Assembly: GCA_024811115.1 (NCBI GenBank)
Contig: JAKOGH010000058.1
Coordinates: 1-14,782 of the forward strand
Reading direction: 5' to 3'
Length of the DNA: 14,782 nucleotides
Origin: Terana coerulea
Lineage: Eukaryota; Basidiomycota; Agaricomycetes; Polyporales; Phanerochaetaceae
The translations under genes were made by a program, and so were the position numbers. The notes beneath the pieces are model-generated. The model had not been told where the DNA came from. It did no database searches and was given only the letters and a program-made list of their open reading frames with translations. Below, one piece after another: positions 8,208-14,782 of this stretch (the first letter of the stretch is position 1; every line of letters begins with the position of its first letter).

Positions 8208-8673
8208 TCAGCCGCGTCGAGCCCAAGTCAAACTGCGGGAACGCCCCACCCCATCTCCATGCATGCGGCACAGATTTGGATGGATCTGTCGTAAAGTACG
8301 TTCATCAGTGCGGTCTTTAGTAGTCCAGTGACTCGGCGGACGTACCCTAGCTATGTCACTTGGCCGCAGCCTTCTTCGAAGTGGCCTCAGGCTGAGACTG
8401 GGAAAGACCGCCAGACTCGGAGTCATCGCCATAACCTTCCCCCAGTTCTTCGGGTTGGAGCGAGAATATTTGCAATCTTTCATGCCGCAATCGGCAACGC
8501 AGATGGTTTTGTATTCTGCGTTTACTACCTTGACAGCTTTCCAATCACAGAACAGCAGAGGCACTTGCGAGATGCCCATGACGCAATCGCAAGTATCAGC
8601 CAGCGAATTGGGATCATAAATCTGGGGATAGTTTCAATTGAAGTGATAGCTATCCGAAGACATCACTCACCAT
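8208..8673 (-). CDS. Six-cysteine protein with ATG-only first coding exon, copy B (tail out of frame)
   Basis: Exon 1 is the ATG at 8673-8671, followed by GTGAGT, a 49-nt intron ending CCCCAG, and exon 2 from 8621. Cysteines 12, 14, 26, 42, 46 and 51 keep the copy A pattern, with one extra residue in the middle spacer; IYDPNSL, MGISQVPLLFCD and CGMKDCKY are conserved. After the sixth cysteine, copy B is 14 bases longer than copy A over the interval to the shared DDSESGG coding stretch. That stretch is therefore in another frame, where it would end SKKAAAK at 8356. The frame continuous with the cysteines runs instead through Arg-rich sequence to a stop at 8208, giving 138 residues. The cysteine domain is intact; the basic Ser/Thr tail of copy A is lost or replaced. 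Confidence 0.55.
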
Positions 8674-8766
8674 GGTGGCAGAGGAGATGTTGTTGGCTTT
8701 GTGAAAGTGAGAGTGTTGATAGCTGAGAGCTGCAAGAAGATGGCGGTATGGTCGGCGTTAGAGGAG

Positions 8767-8774
8767 TATATATA
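8767..8774 (-). promoter_or_regulatory. TATA box of the six-cysteine gene, copy B
   Basis: TATATATA lies 94 bases before the ATG at 8673, with flanks matching the copy A element. Its preservation suggests copy B is, or until recently was, transcribed. Confidence 0.58.
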
Positions 8775-8789
8775 CTGCTGTCGAGCGGG

Positions 8790-9160
8790 CGCGTAGCCCG
8801 TGGTTCTGCCTGGAGCATCTGCGCGCAATGACCTTTGTCTTGTGGTTGGTGGTCGTTGACAAAAGACAAACGGTACATGGCCCCGTATCTAGAAACTCGT
8901 CCTAGACGCAAGGCCGAGCGAGAGACCATGTGTGCCTGAACAAAGCGTTGTGCGAGGACCTCCATCAAGGCCAACGCTTTGTCGCTGATGGAGCTATTAA
9001 CAACTGTGCCGATGGTCTCGTTCGCCATGACAGCGGGCCACTTTCAGAAGATAGATGTCTTTGGCTATGACGGTGACCTTCAAACAGACGACGTTGACGC
9101 GGTTCAGGCGGATATTCACGGTTCACTGCGAAGAGCGACTCACCCGTTAGCTATCTCGTC
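8790..9160 (-). other. Block shared with copy A, possible relic of an unidentified gene
   Basis: Counterpart of 3640-4200. The minus strand is open from 9028 and gives MANETIGTVVNSS, then ISDKALALMEVLAQRFV and AMYRLSFVNDH, running into the six-Cys promoter region and ending at 8663. Because it runs through a conserved promoter and the ATG of the next gene, the whole frame is unlikely to be one protein. The first ~45 residues may be a remnant exon. Confidence 0.33.
8940..8982. repeat. Inverted repeat (11-bp arms), copy B
   Basis: ACAAAGCGTTG at 8940-8950 and CAACGCTTTGT at 8972-8982 are perfect reverse complements around a 21-base loop. The arms are shifted by about two bases compared with copy A, yet pairing stays perfect in each. 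Confidence 0.6.
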
Positions 9161-10191
9161 GAAGCTGGTCTATGATTTGGCGTTGTGTTCACAACGGATA
9201 TGTGCAAGATTTCGCTACGATCCATCGAGACAGAGCGGATAGCTTGGACATGCATTTCGCGCGGCCGCGCGGTTGGTGGTGCGAAGCAAGATGCACTGGC
9301 AGTAGACGCCCGCGGCATGCTAAGATCTGGATCTCGCTGCTTTGGGGAGAGTCGGCCCAGGGCGTGACACTCTCGCCCGGCACGCAACCAGTCATGCCAC
9401 TGGAGATCTACTTGCGGGGCACGATGTATCGTTTGCACTGCAAGTGAAGTGGTCCTCAGCAACTTCCTAATCTTCCTTACAGCCACTTACACCTCAACTC
9501 GGTAGCGATGAAATGCTGAACAGCCAGCACGCCGCGCAGAATGATCTGGAATTCATTTCATTGTTATTGCTCGAACGTGGCTCTAAGAATTACCGCTATA
9601 TCACCAAGCGAGACACGAGGGCCGAGAGGATACAAAATAAGGACGCTGGTTTAACCGAAGTGCGATAGTACTGATACAGCTTTGAGTGGTACACGCGAAC
9701 TACCAACAGCGTGATTGTACATCACCTAGGACACACAAGGAATAGTATACACGATATGAAGACAGGGTGGAGGAACAGATGTACGAGTTCGGCTTGACAG
9801 CGAAATATTGGACAAGGCAACCAAGATACCGGAGACGGATAGGAGAGGAGACGATACGGTGATGTGCGAGAAAGAACTTCGCCGGAGTAGTTTGGTGGGA
9901 TGCAGGCGGAATCGGGAAAGCTTTACGAGGTGATTGACCGGGGTTGCAACGTTGCATCAGGGCATGCTGGTATAGAGGACCGATCGGCGCGAACATCTTT
10001 TACGGTCGCCAAGACTGATCGACGGTCTCCGGACTCGCATCGAGATCTTCACCAGCACCAGGGCCCGACAAAATCAGCAGCCGTGACGGAATCAAAAACT
10101 GTAGTCGACATGCCAGATGTCGCGCGGCAACCACGAGGTCTCTCGGTCTCAGCTCGACGACGACGAGCTTGACTCCGTACCACCGTCAACG
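9161..10191. other. End of copy B and downstream region of the 10192-12949 gene
   Basis: The block 9270-9385 matches the end of copy A. Beyond it no similarity to the duplication remains. On the minus strand, 9447-9270 has a short open stretch (MTGCVPGESVTPWADSPQ) without a recognisable domain. From about 9450 to 10191 I see no supported gene. This stretch should contain the 3' untranslated region of the minus-strand gene that ends at 10192. Confidence 0.4.
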
Positions 10192-12949
10192 TTACGCCTT
10201 GACACGCTTGCCGCCCTGGGCAACGACAGCACCTTCCTCAAGCTCTTCCGACGACCGTTTGCGCATGCGTATGGGGGTTGGCGCAATGAGGACAGTGGCA
10301 TCAGGTTTGGAGTCGCCGAGGCGCGCTCGCTTAGGCGGCGTGCCCTCTCGCACGACTTCTTCGTCACTGTGTAACGGCACCTCTGGCTCATCCTTCATCT
10401 CTTCCAGACTTCGCTTGGGTGTTCTTGGAGTAGGCGCAATGGAGCGGTTGGGCGGGGTGATCAAGCCTTTGCTCGGGGGTAGCACATGTTTGTCGTCGGG
10501 AAGGTCGATGGGACTGTCAAGATCGTCAAGCTCGGACTCAATCTCGTCATCAAATTCTGCGTCGGCACCGAGGTCATCTTCTTCCTCCTCCTGGCGAAGC
10601 GCAAGTTGAGAAGCTTCCTCGATCTCGATTACCAACTGGTCTGAGCGCGCATCTGCGCTTGGTTGTCGCGTTTTCCGTTCTAGCTCAGGAGCAGGCGCTT
10701 GGTGAGTCTGTTTCTGGGTGGTGTTCCGACCATTTGTATTCGCTGCCAGCATAGCACGCTCGCAAACGGAGCATCGGCATGTGTACAGAGGAGCACAAGC
10801 CTCCCGCCAGAGCTATTTAACGGGACCGTCAGGTACGTACGAAGCAGATGATGGCACAAACACATACCGTTTTCAGACACTCCATGCTGAAGTGCGGAAG
10901 GTTGGTGATGGTATCTGGCACATAGGGTATTGGGCGGAGGAGCTCGTGCGTCTGCATCGTCGGTGACTCGGGCATAGCGAGAGCAGGGAGACGACACGGC
11001 CATCGGGGATGGCGCGGCTTCATCATCCTTCGCACTGGTCGGTGGCGGCGAAGGAGTAGTCTGCAACGTCGTCGTCGAGAGCACCGGACTGGTGGTATGA
11101 GATCCGCCCGACCGGGAAGACGAAGACGAGTCCTCATCGACACTCCCTTGTCGCCGTTGCCTCTCCTCGCGTTCTCGGACTAATCTCCTTGCAGCGGCCC
11201 AGTCAACACCTTTGGACCAGGTTGCGGGATCTTTCAGCTCCTTGAGTACGTCTTCCAAGGTCATCTTGGATGCTCGCAAGGCCGGGTCCACGCCATCGAC
11301 CTGGGACTCCATCAGAAGCCGCCTTACGACATTCGCCATAGCCGGCAGGAGGATTTCGCGCTGCACCCGCTGGAATGCGCGGTAGACAGTCTCGCACAAT
11401 GCGAATGAAGGAGGACAAGGAGCGGTGTATGTTCGCGGACGGGGATGTTCTAGTTCTTCACCGTCGCCTGAGCTTTCGCCGTCCTCAAGAGCGCCACTGT
11501 ACGTCGCGCCGTGCCACGGACATGGATGTTGTGCCGGAACATGTGTTGGCTGGCCTAGGACGACATTCTCGTAGAACTGGTCCGCTGGAGCGAACCAGTG
11601 CCCATCAAGGATCCTGTTCCTCGCCCAGTCGGTGATGGCGAGGTCGCGGATTCCACCAGCATCTCCGTCAGACTCATCAACTCTGGGTCGTCCTCCTCTT
11701 CGCCGCTCAGGTCGTCGTCGCTCTCGGCCTCATATCCTGCCTCCGGCTCGAGCAACGTATCTTGAAGATGCTAGCGCCTGGCTGAGGAGCTCGGCGATTT
11801 TAGTGTAGAGTGCGGAGCCAGTGCTTCTCCCTGGCCAGGCATAGGACGTCGCTGATGCAGCCTTCGCCCATGTCCATAAATGTTTCCACCGCCTGCCCGA
11901 TCTCCCAGTCCGGCGCATGCTTCCATCGCAGAGGATTGATACCGAGAGCTTCTCGGCTCATAGGATCTCTGCATGCTCTGCGCCACAGGCCTTCTCCACG
12001 ACAGTGCCGGCAAGTGGCCTCGACATTCGGCCATGACTCTTCATCTTCGTTCTCCGTAACACAGACATTCAAGTTTGTGTCATCTATTGGGGCAGCTCGG
12101 AGGCACAGCGCGCAGAAGGTTCCTTTTCGATGTTCGCGGCAGACGGTGAACATGCTGAACTGAGGGTTGTAGGCGTATCTCTTGCCGATATTAAGGCCTG
12201 TGTTCAAGTGGGGATGGATTCACTCGACAAACCATGCACGAGTAAAGCGACATCTGGCGGAAGTGTCGGTAAGGGGAAGCCGCGTAGGTATTGCTTTGTT
12301 CGATCCCGCAGAAGCGGGCGGATGGACGACGGCAAAATGGGCTAGTTGGTCGTTGGGATCGATAGCGGCGCACGCATGCTGCCAGAAGGGGTGGTATTCC
12401 ACTGTGTGAAGCGCGAATGCGAGTCAGTAAAGAAGTTGTGATGGCTCTGATCCATGACAGGCCCGAGAAGCTCTCGCATATATTCCCTCCGACGGCGGTT
12501 AAACGCGATGTGTGTATATACGCGTCGTTGGGCAATGTATACGCGCATACGAGTCGCATGGACCTCGGGGTGAAGTAACAACTCACGAGCATGCTGCCAT
12601 GACCTGCATATGTTCATCAACTTCTCCACCTCCATCGCATCTCGGAGGGCGGTGTAAACCAGCCGCGACATCCAAAAGTCCCTGTATTCCCATATTGCTG
12701 GGCAGTAGAGATTAGGGAGACCAAAGTCAGGTAGTGGGATGCAATGTGTCTAAGATCCAAAGAGTCCGAGATTTAGATGGCCGTCGGTGGCGTACTGAGA
12801 CTACGCGCGACAGACCTGATGATTTCGGGCGGGAGCTGGGCCCACGAACGGGTAATTTTGCCTTTGTATCCAGACTCGCTCTTTGAGGTGGCCGGTCTTA
12901 TATGTGCTCTCGTTGCGGAAGCAAGGGTCGTCGTTGTTCCGGACGACAT
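10192..12949 (-). pseudogene. Conserved basidiomycete protein with F-box-like N-terminus and cysteine clusters, interrupted
   Basis: Exons: 12949-12816 (MSSGTTTT... to LPPEIIR), 12749-12587, 12401-10868 and 10812-10192. Introns: 12815-12750, 12586-12402 (GTGAGT, TACTGAC branch, CACACAG) and 10867-10813 (GTATGT/AATAG, 55 nt). LPPEIIR-HIASHYL resembles an F-box helix. Then come NLYCPAIWEYRDFW, VYTALRDA and FWQHACAAIDPND. Later come CREHRKGTFCALC and CRHC clusters, REKHWL, an acidic EEEDDPELMSLTE, DWARNRILDGHWFAPADQF, FQRVQREILLPAM, PHFSMECLKT, CRCSVCERA, and a C-terminal acidic/basic tail with PPKRARL and RMRKR. I recall this architecture as widespread in agaricomycetes, function unknown. Lesions: frame changes near 12728-12733, 11803-11812, 11739-11752, 11662-11670 and 10980-10990, and TGA at 12222-12220 where Trp is expected (FVE-stop-IHP). 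The tail suggests a nuclear protein. Confidence 0.7.
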
Positions 12950-13133
12950 TGAGGTCGTAGTCGGGCGTCGGGCTCGACGCAGCGTCACAGACGAGAGGGG
13001 AAGTGACAGATCGGTGTCACAGCCCAGATTCAACGAACCACCCGCCACCCCTAAACGCGGAAGAGACACGTGCTGCTGACTCAGCACACCTGCGCACGGA
13101 CCACGAGGCGCCACCTTCCAGAATAGGAAGGGC
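12950..13133 (-). promoter_or_regulatory. Upstream region of the 12949 gene with palindromic sites
   Basis: Within 135 bases before the ATG at 12949 are three sites: GTGACA-N6-TGTCAC (13003-13020), an E-box CACGTG (13067-13072), and TGACTCA (13077-13083). TGACTCA is the core of Gcn4/AP-1-type bZIP sites, and CACGTG is bound by bHLH factors. Their closeness to a start codon is suggestive. Function is inference. Confidence 0.35.
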
Positions 13134-13949
13134 TTATTGTTCGCTGCTTCCACTGCACTCCTCATAGACACCTGGCTGGTAGCCTGACACTATTATTTGC
13201 TTCAAGAGAGTTACCATCGAGAGCTCATACACCTCTTGAAAGCAATTGGTAATTTTATAGGCCCAATTTCCTTCGGCGGCTCTAAGTACTAGGGCTAGTA
13301 TTCTCCCACCCATTAACGCACAGCATCTTCTCCCGCGCATACCTCCCGTCCTCAAGTAGTCCATTGGTCGCAGACGTACGCGTGTCCCTGCCTAGACCAT
13401 CTATAACGGCTTCGAGAAGCCTATGTCCGCTGTAGAAGGCCGCTCAGTCTCCACATATCCAGAAATGCTCGGTGGACAAAGCCGCAGAAATATAATCATT
13501 GACGCACTGTGCCTGCATTGCAGAGCTGTACCGAGTGGAGTGATTGAGAGCAGCAGCATCACACTGTGTCAGTGATAATTCTGGCCCAGAGAAAAATTAC
13601 AACCTAAGTAACTGGAAGATTTCTGCGCTGCCGGCGGCAGAAGTCTCCTTATCGACGCAGGGTAGCCTAGGATAGTAGCGAATGAACTCCGCAGCGCCGC
13701 GACTGGCCATGAACCCTGAGTATCGACCAGTGAATGCACTCTATATGTGATGCTGCATGCGCGGAACGTGTCTGACTTGAGGAGCGCAGTTAGAGTATCC
13801 CCAAGTTCACGTACCCGAAGCCAGCAATGGGATGGAGATGAAGTCCATCCGTTTGCCCCGTTCCCGTGCTGATGACGACGCGGAGCTGTGACTGGATGAG
13901 CCGATGGCCGAGGTGAGGTTCTAAAACTCTATACAGTTGCTCTAAAGTA
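13134..13949. other. Intergenic region between the F-box-like gene and the terpene synthase
   Basis: A 76-residue minus-strand frame at 13364-13134 has no recognisable domain, and I do not call it. An imperfect inverted repeat lies at 13197-13208 and 13233-13245 (TTGCTTCAAGAG and CTCTTGAAAGCAA, one bulged base, 24-base loop). The rest shows no gene, tRNA or mobile element. Its right part should contain the 3' untranslated region of the terpene synthase. Confidence 0.4.
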
Positions 13950-14782
13950 TTACAATTTCGAAGACGATGTAAAGTCGCCCGTAGAATAATCTATGCCAGT
14001 CAGCTCCTTCAGACGGTACCGCGGAGAAATGAAATGGAAGGCAACGTATCCGGCCACGAGACTCTCGAAGGCTTGTTGCTCCGCCGGTCCCTTCAGTATC
14101 TGCCTGGCCCTTCGTACGGACGCAACGATCTCGTCCACCATCCCTGAGTACACTTGCCGTGCTCCTTCCCGTGACGGACATGCAGTCGTGGACAAAGTTG
14201 TCCTTTTCGCCAGCAAGCTCCTCTTTGTAAAATGAGAGCACATCGCTATATGCATGATTAGAGACGAAAGCTTAGGCGGCACCAGGCGAAACGTACTTGG
14301 CATAATCGAGGTATACTCTGGTATCACTGGAAGGAGGTTGTCAGCGAGAGCCAAAGCCGGATTTGACTCGGGCTTACGGCAAGATCTGGATATGTGTTGA
14401 CACATCCGGGAAGTGATGCTTATCCCAAGCAAACAACGCAAACACCTCCCCAAGACTGTTCCGGGCCCGCTTGTACCGCACGTACGGCAGCGCGTCGCGG
14501 TCGAGGGACATCCCCGCCGACTGCTTGTCGAACAGCGTCGCGTTGATGAACTGCACAGTTCCCGCAAATATCGCCGTGGCCGAGAACGACGGGTAGAACT
14601 TCGGCATGAGGCGCAGGTACTGGACGAGCAGCTCCAGCACCGGGTGCAGCTGGGGCAGGCCGCAGTGCAGCCTCTGCACGAACTCCTCGAGCGCGACGAC
14701 GTCGATCTCCAGGTCGTCTACGCAGCCCGCGAGCAGGCTGTAGAGAGCGATGTGCACCTGGGTGTCGATGTGGTTGTGGCTG
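13950..14782 (-). pseudogene. TRI5-family (trichodiene synthase-like) sesquiterpene synthase, 3' part, with one frame change
   Basis: This family cyclises farnesyl diphosphate to sesquiterpenes in the cytosol. Exons: 14782-14378 (5' end outside the window), a 30-nt microexon 14326-14297, and 14245-13950. Introns are 51 nt each: 14377-14327 (GTAAGC/TCCAG) and 14296-14246 (GTACGT/ATAG). The aspartate-rich motif VDDLEID is near 14715. The NSE metal-binding motif NDVLSFYKEE is completed across the second junction, at 14245. Further family features are INATLFDKQS, VASVRRARQIL and, near the end, VAGYVAFHF followed by SPRYRLKEL. Between VTGRSTASVLR and MVDEIVASVRR, at about 14140-14150, the frame changes by one base; no intron fits there. 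The gene is therefore either broken or carries a consensus error. The product is unknown: basidiomycete relatives make various sesquiterpenes, so trichodiene is not implied. Confidence 0.85.

Larger units (their letters stand above)
5930..9385. repeat. Direct duplication, copy B
   Basis: Same gene order and strand as copy A, in direct orientation, but shorter because the GEP4 relic is absent between about 9160 and 9270. Substitutions and small indels are spread throughout, so the duplication is not recent. Kinase catalytic domains of the two copies agree in about three quarters of residues by eye. Frameshifts are seen in all three genes of this copy. Confidence 0.85.

Noticed and set aside
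9151..9486. 111-residue minus-strand frame
   Set aside because: No domain, and it crosses the duplication boundary. Only a short part matches copy A, in a different frame.
9700..9996. 98-residue minus-strand frame
   Set aside because: It lies where the 3' untranslated region of the upstream gene is expected and has no domain or splice support.
10169..10609. Ser-rich plus-strand frame of 146 residues
   Set aside because: It is the complement of the acidic and basic C-terminal tail of the 10192-12949 gene; its Ser runs come from reverse-complemented Glu/Asp codons.
12405..12586. Apparent frameshift between MNICRSWQ and EYHPFWQHA
   Set aside because: An intron with GTGAGT donor, TACTGAC branch site and CACACAG acceptor joins the two segments in frame, so this is not a lesion.
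12777..13079. 100-residue plus-strand frame
   Set aside because: It overlaps exon 1 and the upstream region of the minus-strand F-box-like gene and has no domain.
13134..13364. 76-residue minus-strand frame
   Set aside because: No recognisable motif, no partner exon, and a composition like the surrounding intergenic sequence.
1..14782. tRNA, rRNA, CRISPR array or transposon open reading frames
   Set aside because: No tRNA T-arm with a matching cloverleaf, no rRNA-like conserved blocks, no regularly spaced repeats and no transposase or reverse transcriptase motifs were seen on either strand.

Overview
The window reads as nuclear DNA of a basidiomycete fungus, most likely an Agaricomycete and perhaps Polyporales. 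The genes are split by short GT-AG introns (about 49-75 nt, with two longer ones). The protein families are fungal: a TRI5-type sesquiterpene synthase, a Gep4-type mitochondrial PGP phosphatase, a small atypical kinase, an NmrA/SDR-like Rossmann fold, and a long basidiomycete conserved protein with an F-box-like N-terminus. There are no rRNA, tRNA, CRISPR or bacterial operon signals. Family names come from recalled family features; no search was run.

Layout. Positions 3-236 (+) hold the 3' end of an unidentified gene. From about 620 to 9385 lies an imperfect direct duplication. Copy A is about 620-5710 and copy B about 5930-9385. Each copy carries, on the minus strand and in transcription order, (1) a six-cysteine protein whose first coding exon is only the ATG, (2) a kinase-like protein with HND and DFD motifs, and (3) a protein that starts as an NAD(P)-binding Rossmann fold and ends in unrelated sequence. 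Copy A is mostly open. Copy B has frameshifts in all three genes. Copy A also contains a decayed GEP4 gene (4654-5561, minus) that copy B lacks.

From 10192 to 12949 (minus) is a multi-exon conserved basidiomycete gene with an F-box-like start and cysteine clusters. It is interrupted by one in-frame TGA and about five frame changes. From 13950 to the window edge (minus) is the 3' part of a TRI5-family terpene synthase with an NSE metal-binding motif, a 30-nt microexon and one frame change.

The genes do not form one obvious pathway. The picture is a rearranged, decaying region: a duplicated three-gene cassette diverging in situ, a relic of a mitochondrial lipid gene, and two further genes with lesions. 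The number of single-base frame changes means that consensus error must be separated from real pseudogenization. Kinase A and six-Cys A are clean, which argues against a uniform error rate. The least familiar elements are the six-cysteine family and the chimeric Rossmann gene.
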